Shown: positions 51,075 to 60,498 of the stretch, piece by piece
How the letters are laid out: each line of letters opens with the position of its first letter
Numbering within the stretch: position 1 is the stretch's first letter
Origin: Geobacillus thermocatenulatus
GTDB lineage: Bacteria; Bacillota; Bacilli; Bacillales; Anoxybacillaceae
Length of the DNA stretch: 64,000 nt
Assembly: GCF_002217655.1 (NCBI RefSeq)
Contig: NZ_NEWK01000002.1
Span: 311,164 to 375,163, forward strand
Direction: 5' to 3'
Translations under genes and position numbers: made by a program
Notes under the pieces: model-generated
Seen by the model: the letters and a program-made list of their open reading frames with translations, nothing else
What the model was told of the DNA's origin: nothing
The model's database searches: none

Positions 51075-53351
51075 TTAAACGGACGGACCGGCCCAAACGG
51101 CAAGTTGTTCGTCCAAAAACTGGACAAGTTCGCGCTTCAACGACGGTCCATCAGCGCTTGAAATGCCGATGCACGATGGGCAGCCGTCCGCACACGGGCA
51201 GCGTTCGACCCATTCTTTCACCTGTTTCATGATCTCTTCATGCCGTTCAAACACCGCCTCCGACAGGCCGACTCCGCCTGGATAGCGATCATAAAGAAAA
51301 ATCGTCGGCCGTCCGGAATGCGGTGCCTTCAGCTGCGGCACGACGTGAAGATCGGAGCGGTCGCACATGACAAACACCGGCACGAGATGGCCAAGCACAT
51401 TGGCGATGCCGACAAGGAGTTGTTCAAACAGCGCCGGGGAAAACCGCGACGGCACCACCTCCCATTCGATCCACGCCGCCGATGTATGCAGCGTTTCCTC
51501 GGGAAGCCGGATCGGTCCTGATCCGATGTTTTCAAACGTCGACAGCTTCAGTTTTTTAAACATCGTCGCCATCGCTCGGACCGATACATCACCGTAACGC
51601 ACCGCCATTTGTCCGCGCGTTTCGCTTCGGTCTTCCGACAACACATCAAGCCGGACAGCCAAATTGGCGTCCGTAAAATATTCCACATCAACTTGGCGGA
51701 CGTACGCCTTTTTCTCCTCCCAGTCGAGCTTTTCCACTTGGTATTGTGCTCCTTCATGCAAATAAATCGCTTCATCATGAAGCAGCGTCATCGCGCTGAA
51801 GCGGTCCATTTCGCCGATGACGCGATGGCGGGCGGTGTCGGAAATATCGATGATGACGACGTTTTCCTGAGCCGCGGAGCGCAAACTGATATCATGCGCG
51901 GGAAACGCGTCGCTCATCCAATGCCAGCGCCCAGCTCGCTCATGGAGCACCCCTTGCTCGGCCAAAAAGTCGAGCACCTCTTCGACCTCGACGCCGCCGA
52001 ACGTCTCTCCGCGCCGGAACGGAAGCTCATAGGCGGCGCATTTCAGATGATCGACCAAAATGAGCAGATTGTCCGGGTTGATGCGCGCCGCCTCCGGCGA
52101 GCGGGCGAAAAAGTATTCTGGATGGGAGATGATGTACTGATCAAGCGGACTCGAGCTTGCGATCATCACAACGAGCGAATCGCCCTGGCGCCGGCCGGCG
52201 CGCCCGGCTTGCTGCCACGTGCTGGCGATCGTTCCCGGATAGCCGGTTAAAATGCACGCTTGCAATTGGCCGATATCAACACCGAGCTCGAGCGCATTCG
52301 TACTGACAACCCCGATAATCTCCCCGCTGCGCAACCCTTTTTCAATGGCGCGCCGCTCATTTGGCAAGTAGCCGCCGCGGTAGCCGCGGATCGTCGTTTC
52401 GCCGATTCGTTCGTTCACCGCCGCCTGCAAATGGCTTAAAATCAACTCGACACGGACGCGGCTGCGGGCGAAAACGATCGTCGGAATGCGGTTGACAAGC
52501 AGCTGTCGTGCGAGCTCAACGGCCGTTTTTGCCGCGCTTTGGCGGATGTTCATCGTCCGCTCGACAACCGGCGGATTGTAAAACACAAAATATTTCCGCC
52601 CGCGCGGCGCCCCGTTGTTGTCAATAAGCGTCATCGGTTCGCCGATCAGCCGCTCCGCCAACTCTTTCGGATTGGCGATCGTCGCCGACGTGCAAATAAA
52701 CGTTGGTCGACTCCCGTAAAAGGCGCAAATGCGCTTTAAGCGGCGGATGACGTTCGCCACATGGCTGCCGAATACACCGCGGTATGTATGCAGTTCATCG
52801 ATGACGACGTAGCGCAGCTGTTCAAAAAGAGAAATCCATTTCGTATGGTGCGGCAAAATGGCCGTATGGAGCATATCTGGGTTGGTGATGACAATATGGC
52901 CCGCTTGACGGATTTTTTGCCGCAGCGCCGGCGCCGTGTCGCCGTCGTATGTATGGCTGTAAATCGACACCCCCATCTCGGCGATGATCTCGTTTAGTTC
53001 ATTTTTTTGATCTTGAGCGAGCGCCTTCGTTGGAAAGATATACAGGGCGCGGCTCGATGGCTCTTTGGCAATGGCATCGAGCACCGGCAAATTGTAGCAA
53101 AGCGTTTTCCCGGAAGCGGTCGGCGTTACGGCGACGATGTTCCGTCCGCTTTGCACCGCGGCGTAAGCGGACGCCTGGTGCGTATACAACGAAGTGATGC
53201 CGCGCGCTTCAAGCGCCGCGCCAAGCCGCGGGTCAAGTTCGTCTGGAAACGGTGCGAGTTTCGCTTCTTTCGGTTCGATTTCATGCCAATAGACGACGTT
53301 CGGATCTTGGCGGAGCTGTTCGATCCATTCGGAAAGCGTCTGTTTTTTCAC
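51075..53351 (-). CDS. mrfA: Mitomycin repair helicase MrfA (YprA)
   Basis: A 758-aa SF2 DEAD/H helicase: Walker A VTPTASGKTLCYNLPVLDAI, motif II VVIDELHTYRG, motif III CTSATIANP, motif VI QQAGRAGRRQGDS. The C-terminal DUF1998/MZB domain has four cysteines (CPCADGCPSC) that bind zinc. Starts at GTG with GAGGTGACTTGCGAC upstream. The upstream region 53352-53588 shows no LexA-type GAAC-N4-GTTC box. Confidence 0.93.
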   Translation of the reverse strand: MKKQTLSEWIEQLRQDPNVVYWHEIEPKEAKLAPFPDELDPRLGAALEARGITSLYTHQASAYAAVQSGRNIVAVTPTASGKTLCYNLPVLDAIAKEPSSRALYIFPTKALAQDQKNELNEIIAEMGVSIYSHTYDGDTAPALRQKIRQAGHIVITNPDMLHTAILPHHTKWISLFEQLRYVVIDELHTYRGVFGSHVANVIRRLKRICAFYGSRPTFICTSATIANPKELAERLIGEPMTLIDNNGAPRGRKYFVFYNPPVVERTMNIRQSAAKTAVELARQLLVNRIPTIVFARSRVRVELILSHLQAAVNERIGETTIRGYRGGYLPNERRAIEKGLRSGEIIGVVSTNALELGVDIGQLQACILTGYPGTIASTWQQAGRAGRRQGDSLVVMIASSSPLDQYIISHPEYFFARSPEAARINPDNLLILVDHLKCAAYELPFRRGETFGGVEVEEVLDFLAEQGVLHERAGRWHWMSDAFPAHDISLRSAAQENVVIIDISDTARHRVIGEMDRFSAMTLLHDEAIYLHEGAQYQVEKLDWEEKKAYVRQVDVEYFTDANLAVRLDVLSEDRSETRGQMAVRYGDVSVRAMATMFKKLKLSTFENIGSGPIRLPEETLHTSAAWIEWEVVPSRFSPALFEQLLVGIANVLGHLVPVFVMCDRSDLHVVPQLKAPHSGRPTIFLYDRYPGGVGLSEAVFERHEEIMKQVKEWVERCPCADGCPSCIGISSADGPSLKRELVQFLDEQLAVWAGPSV

Positions 53352-53588
53352 GTCGCAAGTCACCTCGTTTTCTATTTTACATGTATTCCGTTTGTTTGCA
53401 CTACAAAAAACGCCCACCAAGAGGCAGTCCGCTCTCGTTTCAAACTGGCAGACAACCGATATATCGGAGCCGGCCGAACGACAGAACGTTCGATTGTATC
53501 TGAACGGTTTTGGAAAAAAGGATGCCTTCCTCTCACCTTCCCCGCCAAGGCGGCATCGACATGGGTCATTCTTGTTGGTACAAAAAAA

Positions 53589-53611
53589 CGTCCAGCCGCT
53601 ACAGCTGGACG
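53589..53611 (-). terminator. iclR terminator
   Basis: CGTCCAGC pairs with GCTGGACG over a 7-nt loop, with TTTTTTTG following on the minus strand. It overlaps the last codons of the regulator gene. Confidence 0.75.
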
Positions 53612-54384
53612 GAATGGACTCCACGATAGCCGAGTCTTGCCGACAGTTCTTTGCCGATCTGCCGCATGCGCACAGCGAGTCCTTTGACGCGGTCGTCCGT
53701 CATGCGGATCGTCGGGCCGGAAACGCTGATTGCCGCGACGACGCCGCCGGTATAGTCAAAAATCGGAACGGCAACACATCGGATGCCGTACTCGTTTTCT
53801 TCCAAGTCAAGCGCATACCCGTTTTGCCGGACGGTCTCAAGTTCGCGGAAAAATGCCTCGCGGTCGGTGATCGTCCAATCGGTATGCTTTGGCAGTCCTT
53901 TCCGATCGATGATCTCTGCAGCCACCGCGGGCGGCAAATGGGCTAAAATGGCCTTGCCGACCGCCGTGCAATGCATCGGAGCCCGCTTGCCGACTTTGGA
54001 GTGCATGCGCAGCGTCTCTGTTCCTTCCAATTTTTCAATATAAATGACTTCCCCTTGATCATAGACGACAAGGTGGATGACCTCGTTCGTTTCTTTTTCG
54101 AGCTCGCGCAAATATGGCTTCGCTTCTTGGCGCAAATCGATCGAATCAAGCAGCTTTGAGCTGAGCTCTAAAAACTTGTAGCCGAGCTTATACCGCTCCG
54201 TTTCCGGATGTTGTTCGATATAGCCGTATTGGGCAAGCGTCGTTAAAATGCGGTACACCGAACTTTTGTTGATGTCCATTTGTTTCGCGATTTCCGTCAC
54301 GCCCAGCCCGTCCTTTTTCGTGCTGACGATTTCGATAATTTGCAACGCCCGGCGGACAGATTTGACCATGTTTTCTCGTTCCAT
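53599..54384 (-). CDS. IclR-family transcriptional regulator
   Basis: A 261-aa regulator: N-terminal winged helix with GLGVTEIAKQMDINKSSVYRILTTLAQYGYIEQ, C-terminal effector domain (HCTAVGKAILAHLPP...GIRCVAVPIFDYTGGVVAAISVSG). It is the only regulator in the glycolate/glyoxylate island and the obvious candidate for the paired operators before glcB and glcE. GAGGTGAATGCG precedes the ATG at 54384. Effector unknown; glyoxylate or a related acid is plausible. Confidence 0.88.
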   Translation of the reverse strand: MERENMVKSVRRALQIIEIVSTKKDGLGVTEIAKQMDINKSSVYRILTTLAQYGYIEQHPETERYKLGYKFLELSSKLLDSIDLRQEAKPYLRELEKETNEVIHLVVYDQGEVIYIEKLEGTETLRMHSKVGKRAPMHCTAVGKAILAHLPPAVAAEIIDRKGLPKHTDWTITDREAFFRELETVRQNGYALDLEENEYGIRCVAVPIFDYTGGVVAAISVSGPTIRMTDDRVKGLAVRMRQIGKELSARLGYRGVHSVQL

Positions 54385-54417
54385 CGCATTCACCTCGATT
54401 TGTTCTCTCCGCTCGCC

Positions 54418-54446
54418 ATTATACACGAACAGCCGGGCTTTTGCAG
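54418..54446 (-). promoter_or_regulatory. Putative promoter of the iclR gene
   Basis: TATAAT (54418-54423) and a weak CTGCAA (54441-54446), 17 bp apart on the minus strand. No operator like those at glcB and glcE lies here, so strong autoregulation through that site is unlikely. Confidence 0.4.
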
Positions 54447-54559
54447 GCGGGAGAGCAGCGCAGGCGCGCGTGGCAGCGAGCGCCGCCTTAACGGACGGAA
54501 TATATTCACCGTCAGGACGCGCCTGATGCCTTGTTTAGCCCAGAGATGCCGCAGGTTCG

Positions 54560-55348
54560 TTATGAACGTCGGATAGAAACGGCCGGCGCTTTGGCGGCGA
54601 CAAACGTATTGCGGAGCGTGCCGATGCCGTCCACTTCGCATTCAATGACCGTCCCCGGGCCGACAAGCTCGGCGCCGACCGGGCTTCCCGTCAAAATGAC
54701 GTCGCCCGGTTGCAGCGTCATGACATGAGACAAATACGAAATCATTTTGCTGATGGAAATGATCATCAGCTCGGTCGAGCTGTTCTGCTTTTCTTCACCA
54801 TTGACCCGCGCCTTCACCGATACAGCCCGAGGATCGAGCTCTGTTTCAATGACCGGGCCGAGCGGTGTAAACGTATCGAACGATTTTCCGATCGTCCAAT
54901 GGCCGTCCGGGTGGAAAAACTGCGGCGCGGTGACATCGTTGGCGACCGTATAGCCGAAAATATACGACCACACGTCTTCTTCGCTCACCTGCTTTGCCTC
55001 TTTGCCGATCACGACCGCCAGCTCGGATTCAAATTTCACTTCACCGGCCGCGTTTGGAATGACCACCTCCGCTTCCGGCCCGACGACGGATGAAGATGGT
55101 TTAAAGAAAAAGACGGGAATGTCCGGCATTTCAGCCGGCAGCTGTTCATGGGAAGCCACATAGTTGGCGCCAATGCCGATCACATGGCGCGGCGCAAGCG
55201 GCGCCACGAGCGAAACGCGATCATAGCGGAATACGTTTCCCGTATAATCCCAAGCGGTGAACATATTTCCTTCGATTTCGCGGATCACTTCACCGTTCAC
55301 CACACCGGCGCGAATCACGCCATCAGCGAGAAAACGGGCAAATTTCAT
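54560..55348 (-). CDS. Fumarylacetoacetate hydrolase family protein
   Basis: A 262-aa protein with FAH motifs FFFKPSSSVVGPEAEVVIP, FESELAVVIGKEA (metal-binding Glu) and GDVILTGSPVGAELVGPGTVIECEV. Members cleave or decarboxylate acylpyruvates, 2-oxo-hex-enedioate or oxaloacetate. It begins 6 bp after the malic enzyme stop, so the two are co-transcribed. An oxaloacetate-related role is possible; substrate unknown. Confidence 0.85.
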   Translation of the reverse strand: MKFARFLADGVIRAGVVNGEVIREIEGNMFTAWDYTGNVFRYDRVSLVAPLAPRHVIGIGANYVASHEQLPAEMPDIPVFFFKPSSSVVGPEAEVVIPNAAGEVKFESELAVVIGKEAKQVSEEDVWSYIFGYTVANDVTAPQFFHPDGHWTIGKSFDTFTPLGPVIETELDPRAVSVKARVNGEEKQNSSTELMIISISKMISYLSHVMTLQPGDVILTGSPVGAELVGPGTVIECEVDGIGTLRNTFVAAKAPAVSIRRS

Positions 55349-55354
55349 CGATGG

Positions 55355-56572
55355 CTACCCCTCTCTGACACGATTTTGTTCCTCAACTTTTTCCTTGACT
55401 CGAGCCACCCCGGTCTCCATGGCGGCGCGGGCGACGGCGGAAGCGACGGCCTCGACGACGCGACGGTCAAACGGATTCGGGATGACATACTCTTCCGTCA
55501 GCTCTTCCGGCTGGATGAGCCCGGCGATGGCTTCGGCAGCGGCAATTTTCATCGCCTCATTAATTTGCGTCGCCCGCACATCGAGCGCGCCGCGGAAAAT
55601 GCCAGGGAACGCCAACACGTTGTTCACTTGGTTCGGCAAATCCGACCGGCCGGTCGCGACCACGGCGGCGCCGGCGGCTTTTGCCTCATCCGGCATGATC
55701 TCAGGGACCGGATTGGCCAAGGCGAATACGACCGCCCCGCGGTTCATCATCCGAACCATCGCTGGCGTCAACGCCCCAGCAACCGAGACACCGATAAACA
55801 CATCCGCGCCTTGAATGACGTCCGCAAGCGTCCCGGAGATACGGCGGCGGTTCGTTTGCCGGGCGATTTCTTCCTTGATGGCGTTCATCCCATGCGGACG
55901 TCCTTCGTAAATGGCGCCTTTCGTGTCGCACATAATCAAATCGCCGACCCCGATTGACAGCAGCAATTTGGCGATCGCCACCCCAGCAGCGCCAGCTCCG
56001 TTGATGACAACCCGGCAATCGGCGAGCTGTTTGCCAACGACTTTTAAGGCGTTCGTCAGCCCAGCGGCCACGACAATCGCCGTGCCATGCTGATCATCAT
56101 GAAACACCGGGATCGCCATCTCTTGGCGAAGACGCTCTTCAATGACAAAGCAGGCGGGGGCGGCGATATCTTCCAAATTGATGCCCCCAAACGCCGGTTC
56201 CAGCAACTTGACCGTTTGAATGATTTGTTCCGGATCTTCGGTATCGAGGCAAAGCGGCACGGCATCGATCCCGGCGAACGCTTTGAACAAGGCGGCTTTT
56301 CCTTCCATGACCGGAAGCGCCGCCCGCGCGCCGATGTTGCCAAGTCCAAGCACCGCCGTGCCATTCGAGACGACGGCGACAAAATTGCCCTTCACTGTAT
56401 AGTTGTACATTTCGTCTTGATCGACGTAAATTTCTTTGCACGGCTCAGCCACTCCCGGCGAATAAATGAGACTTAAATCATTGGCATTCACGACCGGCAC
56501 TTTCACTTCGACGGATAGTTTTCCTCTTGCCTGTCGATGAACAAGCAACGCTTTTTCCCGCAAATTTTTCAT
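55355..56572 (-). CDS. Malic enzyme (malate dehydrogenase, decarboxylating)
   Basis: A 405-aa enzyme producing pyruvate from malate. Motifs: [12 protein letters not shown] (tyrosine proton donor), [33 protein letters not shown] (lysine), [16 protein letters not shown] (metal ligand) and the nucleotide fold [19 protein letters not shown]. It is the short MaeB-like bacterial form. It lies next to malate synthase G, so malate made from glyoxylate can be drained to pyruvate. AGGGATCAGCG precedes the ATG. Cofactor preference not readable. Confidence 0.92.
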   Translation of the reverse strand: MKNLREKALLVHRQARGKLSVEVKVPVVNANDLSLIYSPGVAEPCKEIYVDQDEMYNYTVKGNFVAVVSNGTAVLGLGNIGARAALPVMEGKAALFKAFAGIDAVPLCLDTEDPEQIIQTVKLLEPAFGGINLEDIAAPACFVIEERLRQEMAIPVFHDDQHGTAIVVAAGLTNALKVVGKQLADCRVVINGAGAAGVAIAKLLLSIGVGDLIMCDTKGAIYEGRPHGMNAIKEEIARQTNRRRISGTLADVIQGADVFIGVSVAGALTPAMVRMMNRGAVVFALANPVPEIMPDEAKAAGAAVVATGRSDLPNQVNNVLAFPGIFRGALDVRATQINEAMKIAAAEAIAGLIQPEELTEEYVIPNPFDRRVVEAVASAVARAAMETGVARVKEKVEEQNRVREG

Positions 56573-56714
56573 CGCTGATCCCTAGCTACCAGCCTTCCCC
56601 CATCCCCTTGTACCGCCTTTTGTGCTGCTTTGCCTTTGACAACCGGCCAGTAGTAACTAGGAGCTGCCCCCTTTCTCTATTTATTTTCTTAATTTTCTGA
56701 TCAAAATAGATAGG

Positions 56715-56745
56715 AAGGAACAAGGGCGCCCGTCCCTTGTTCCTT
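56715..56745 (-). terminator. glcB terminator
   Basis: AAGGAACAAGGG pairs perfectly with CCCTTGTTCCTT over a 7-nt loop, 16 bp past the malate synthase stop. The T run is weak, but the 12-bp stem is strong. Confidence 0.75.
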
Positions 56746-56761
56746 ATGCCGCTTTCGGTGC

Positions 56762-58945
56762 TTATTGCTCAATAGCGGCAAATTTCGCTTTTGCTTCTTG
56801 GCGGCGGCGGTGCAAAATCGGCTCTGTATAGCCGTTTGGCTGTTCATAGCCGAGGAAAATAAGGTCGCACGCCGCTTGGAACGCCACCGAATCATCGTAA
56901 TTTGGCGCCATCGGGCGATAGTTCGGATCGCCAGCGTTTTGTTCGTCAACGACTTTGGCCATTCGCTTGAGCGCCTCGAGCACTTGCTCTTTCGTGCAAA
57001 TGCCATGATGGAGCCAGTTGGCGAGAATTTGGCTCGAGATGCGAAGCGTCGCCCGGTCTTCCATCAGTCCAATGTTATAGATGTCCGGCACTTTCGAGCA
57101 GCCAATTCCTTGATCGACCCAGCGGACGACATAGCCTAAAATGCTCTGGCAGTTGTTGTCGATTTCTTCTTGAATTTCCTCTGCCGTCCATTGCGGATGG
57201 TCGACAACCGGAATTTGCAACATGTCGTCGCGGTAGTCGGCCCGCTCGTTCGCCAGCTCGCTTTGCACAGCCGCGACGTTCACTTGATGGTAATGAAGCG
57301 CATGGAGCGTAGCCGCCGTCGGCGACGGCACCCATGCCGTGTTGGCGCCGGCTTTCAGCTGTGCTCCTTTTTGCTTCAGCATTTCTGCCATCAAATCCGG
57401 CATCGCCCACATTCCTTTGCCGATTTGCGCCCGGCCGCGGAAGCCGGCGGCAAGCCCAACGGCGACGTTCGATTTTTCATACGCCTGCAGCCAAGTCGAT
57501 GATTTCATCTCGTTTTTGCGCAGCATCGGCCCCGCTTCCATCGATGTATGAATCTCGTCGCCCGTCCGGTCGAGGAAGCCGGTGTTGATAAAAATGATGC
57601 GGTCGCGCACTTGGTAGATGCAGTTTTTCAAGTTGAGCGACGTGCGGCGCTCCTCGTCCATCACGCCGATTTTAATCGTGTTGCGTCGAAGGCCGAGCAT
57701 ATCTTCGACGCGGTCAAACAGCTCGTTGGCAAACGCCACTTCTGCCGATCCGTGCATTTTCGGCTTGACGATGTAAATCGAGCCTTTGCGCGAGTTCAAA
57801 TAGCGCGTATTGCCGATGAGCGAGTGTTTCATGATCAAGCTCGTAATGACGGCATCGATGATCCCTTCATGCACTTCTTCGCCATTCGCATGCAAGATCG
57901 CGTTGTTCGTCATGAAGTGCCCGACGTTGCGCACGAACATGAGCGAACGGCCCGGCAGCACGAGCTTTCCGCCATCCGGCGTTTTGTATACGCGATCCGG
58001 GTTCAGGGAGCGCGTCATGATTTTGCCGTTTTTCTCAAACGTCGCTGTCAAATCGCCTTTAACGAGACCAAACAAGTTGCGGTAAACGAGCACTTTGTCT
58101 TCGGCGTCAACGGCCGCCACCGAATCTTCGCCGTCCATGATCGTTGTAAACGCCGCTTCGAGCACAATGTCTTTAATGCCGGCTTTGTCCGTTTTGCCGA
58201 CCGGATGCTCGCGGTCGATTTGAATTTCAATGTGAAGGCCATTGTTCTTCACCAACACCGCTGTCGGATGTTGCGGGTCGCCTTGGAAGCCGACGAATTT
58301 TTCCGGCTCTTTCAGCCTTGTCGTCGCCCCTCCTTCAACCGTCACGACAAGCCGCCCGTCCACGATCGCGTATTGGACTGCGTCTTGATGGGAATATTCG
58401 GCAAGCGGCACTGCTTCATCCAAAAACTTCCGTCCGTAGGCGATGACTTTCGCCCCGCGCACCGGATTGTACGACGAACCGCGTGAGGCGCCGTCTTCTT
58501 CGCTGATGGCGTCGGTGCCGTACAGCGCGTCATATAAGCTGCCCCAGCGGGCATTGGCGGCGTTCAGCGCATAGCGGGCGTTTGTGAGCGGCACGACGAG
58601 CTGCGGCCCGGCCTGCACGGCAATTTCATCATCCACATTTTCTGTCGTAATTTCGAAGTCCTCGACTTCCGGCTCCAAGTAGCCGATTTCGGTTAAAAAC
58701 GCTTTATACTCGTCAAAATTGAAGCGGCCGCGGTGCGCTTTATGCCACTCATTCAATTGTTGCTGGATCTCATCGCGGCGCGCCAACAGCTCTTTGTTGC
58801 GCGGCGTCAAATCGGCGATGAGCGCGGCAAAATCGCGCCAAAACTTGTCTTGGTCGAGCCCGCTGTTCGGCAGGAGCTCCTCGTTGACAAAGTCGTACAA
58901 CACTTTGGCGACTTGGATGTTCGCTTTTTGTACGTATTCGCCCAT
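56762..58945 (-). CDS. glcB: Malate synthase G
   Basis: A 727-aa enzyme condensing glyoxylate with acetyl-CoA to malate. The G-isoform hallmarks are the length and motifs [31 protein letters not shown]-like [23 protein letters not shown] and [45 protein letters not shown]. No isocitrate lyase is adjacent, so it probably serves glyoxylate from glycolate. A strong promoter and three-half-site operator lie upstream. Confidence 0.96.
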   Translation of the reverse strand: MGEYVQKANIQVAKVLYDFVNEELLPNSGLDQDKFWRDFAALIADLTPRNKELLARRDEIQQQLNEWHKAHRGRFNFDEYKAFLTEIGYLEPEVEDFEITTENVDDEIAVQAGPQLVVPLTNARYALNAANARWGSLYDALYGTDAISEEDGASRGSSYNPVRGAKVIAYGRKFLDEAVPLAEYSHQDAVQYAIVDGRLVVTVEGGATTRLKEPEKFVGFQGDPQHPTAVLVKNNGLHIEIQIDREHPVGKTDKAGIKDIVLEAAFTTIMDGEDSVAAVDAEDKVLVYRNLFGLVKGDLTATFEKNGKIMTRSLNPDRVYKTPDGGKLVLPGRSLMFVRNVGHFMTNNAILHANGEEVHEGIIDAVITSLIMKHSLIGNTRYLNSRKGSIYIVKPKMHGSAEVAFANELFDRVEDMLGLRRNTIKIGVMDEERRTSLNLKNCIYQVRDRIIFINTGFLDRTGDEIHTSMEAGPMLRKNEMKSSTWLQAYEKSNVAVGLAAGFRGRAQIGKGMWAMPDLMAEMLKQKGAQLKAGANTAWVPSPTAATLHALHYHQVNVAAVQSELANERADYRDDMLQIPVVDHPQWTAEEIQEEIDNNCQSILGYVVRWVDQGIGCSKVPDIYNIGLMEDRATLRISSQILANWLHHGICTKEQVLEALKRMAKVVDEQNAGDPNYRPMAPNYDDSVAFQAACDLIFLGYEQPNGYTEPILHRRRQEAKAKFAAIEQ

Positions 58946-58964
58946 TATTCTCTTCCCCTCTCTT

Positions 58965-59044
58965 GTTTCTTATTACGAAACATTGTTTCTCAATTTCTCT
59001 AAAAAGATGATACCATGAAACGAAATGACTGGCAATCGTTTTCA
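58965..59044 (-). promoter_or_regulatory. glcB promoter, IclR-type operator and cre-like site
   Basis: On the minus strand TTGCCA (59030-59035) and TATCAT (59007-59012) are 17 bp apart. Downstream, at about +11 to +35, the + strand reads GTTTC-N7-GAAAC-N3-GTTTC (58965-58989). GAAAC-N3-GTTTC is a palindrome of the kind IclR-family repressors bind. A 12/14 match to the CcpA cre consensus overlaps the -35 (59031-59044). Confidence 0.6.
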
Positions 59045-59052
59045 AAAAATTT

Positions 59053-60498
59053 TCATTTCACTGTCGACGGCGTCTTTGTCTCTACACAACGCCCCGGCGT
59101 CGGGAACAGCTTGCCGGCGTTGAGCAAGTTTTTCGGGTTAAACACGTCGCGGATGGCCGTTTGCGCCAAAATTTCCTCGTCAGTGAAAATGAAGCGCATC
59201 TCTTCTTTTTTCTCAATGCCAACGCCATGTTCGCCGGTGATCGATCCGCCGACCGCTGCACACGCCTTGAGGCATTCGCTTCCGGCGGCAAGCGCCCGCT
59301 CTGTCTCCCCAGGCTTGCTCGCATCAAACAACACAAGCGGGTGCAAATTGCCGTCTCCAGCATGGAAAATATTCGCAATCCGAAGCCCGTATTTGCGGCT
59401 GATGTTGGCGATTTCGTTCAACACTTCCGGCAGCCGGCTGCGCGGAATGACGCCGTCTTGCACTAAATAATCCGGCGAAATCGCCCCCATGGCGCCAAAG
59501 CCGGTTTTCCGGTTCGCCCACCAGCGCGCCCGCTCTTCCTCTGACTGGGCGACTTTCACTTCGCGCACATGGTGGCGGCGGCAAATCGTTAAAATATCGT
59601 CGATTTGCTCGTCAATCCCGGCGGAAATGCCGTCCACTTCAATGAGCAACAGCGCGGCGATGTCTTTCGGATGGCCGACTGGAAACGCAGCCGCTTCAAC
59701 CGCCTCGATGGCCGTCTGGTCCATCATCTCCAGCGCCGCCGGCACAATCCCGGCGGAAATGATGTCGGAAACAGTCTGGCTCGCATCTTCCACTTCGTCA
59801 AAATAGGCGAGCACCGTCTGTTTGGCCTCAGGATTTTTCAACAAACGGACGGTGATTTTGGTCACGATGCCAAGCGTCCCTTCCGACCCGGTCAGCAGCC
59901 CGAGCAAATCGTAGCCGGGCGGGTCGGGAACGCCGTTTGCGCCGATTTCAATCACTTCGCCGTTCGGCAAGACGACTTCAAGCCCTAAAATATGGTTCGT
60001 CGTCACTCCGTATTTTAAGCAGTGGGCGCCGCCAGCGTTTTCCGCGACGTTGCCGCCGATCGTGCAGCAGTATTGGCTTGACGGGTCGGGGGCATAGTAA
60101 TAGCCGCGGTGGGCGACCGAGTTCGTCAACTTCAAGTTGACAAACCCCGGCTCGACGACGGCGCGCCGGTTTTCGAGATCGACGTGCAAAAGCCGCTTCA
60201 TCCGCGTTAAGCTGATCACCACTTCGCCGTTTAACGGAATCGCCCCGCCGCTTAGCCCCGTGCCGGCGCCGCGGGCAAGAAACGGAAGATCATGGTCATG
60301 GCAGTATTTGACGACCGCCGCCACTTGCTCCGTGCTGTTCGGGAATACGACCGCCTTCGGCAAATGGCGGTGAACGGTAAACCCGTCACAGTCGTACGCC
60401 ATCAAATCTTCTTTCCGGTATAAAATCGCCTGTTCCCCAACGATGCGGGCAAGCGCCTGAATGTGCGGGTCGCTCGTTGCAATCGGCCGTTTTCTCAT
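59053..60498 (-). CDS. glcD: Glycolate oxidase subunit GlcD
   Basis: A 481-aa FAD enzyme of the PCMH/VAO family. FAD-binding segments ARGAGTGLSGGAIPL and GGNVAENAGGAHCLKYGVTTNHILGLEVVLPNG are visible, with the C-terminal HAGDGNLHPLVLFD and GEHGVGIEKKEEM. It oxidises glycolate to glyoxylate together with GlcE and GlcF. Its ATG overlaps the glcF stop (ATGA). A D-lactate dehydrogenase activity cannot be excluded from sequence. Confidence 0.9.
   Translation of the reverse strand: MRKRPIATSDPHIQALARIVGEQAILYRKEDLMAYDCDGFTVHRHLPKAVVFPNSTEQVAAVVKYCHDHDLPFLARGAGTGLSGGAIPLNGEVVISLTRMKRLLHVDLENRRAVVEPGFVNLKLTNSVAHRGYYYAPDPSSQYCCTIGGNVAENAGGAHCLKYGVTTNHILGLEVVLPNGEVIEIGANGVPDPPGYDLLGLLTGSEGTLGIVTKITVRLLKNPEAKQTVLAYFDEVEDASQTVSDIISAGIVPAALEMMDQTAIEAVEAAAFPVGHPKDIAALLLIEVDGISAGIDEQIDDILTICRRHHVREVKVAQSEEERARWWANRKTGFGAMGAISPDYLVQDGVIPRSRLPEVLNEIANISRKYGLRIANIFHAGDGNLHPLVLFDASKPGETERALAAGSECLKACAAVGGSITGEHGVGIEKKEEMRFIFTDEEILAQTAIRDVFNPKNLLNAGKLFPTPGRCVETKTPSTVK

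Noticed and set aside
53357-53588. LexA box upstream of mrfA
   Set aside because: GAAC and GTTC words occur but with wrong spacing (0 or 8 instead of 4).
57548-58486. 312-codon + strand ORF
   Set aside because: Antisense to malate synthase G; long antisense frames are common in GC-rich genes.
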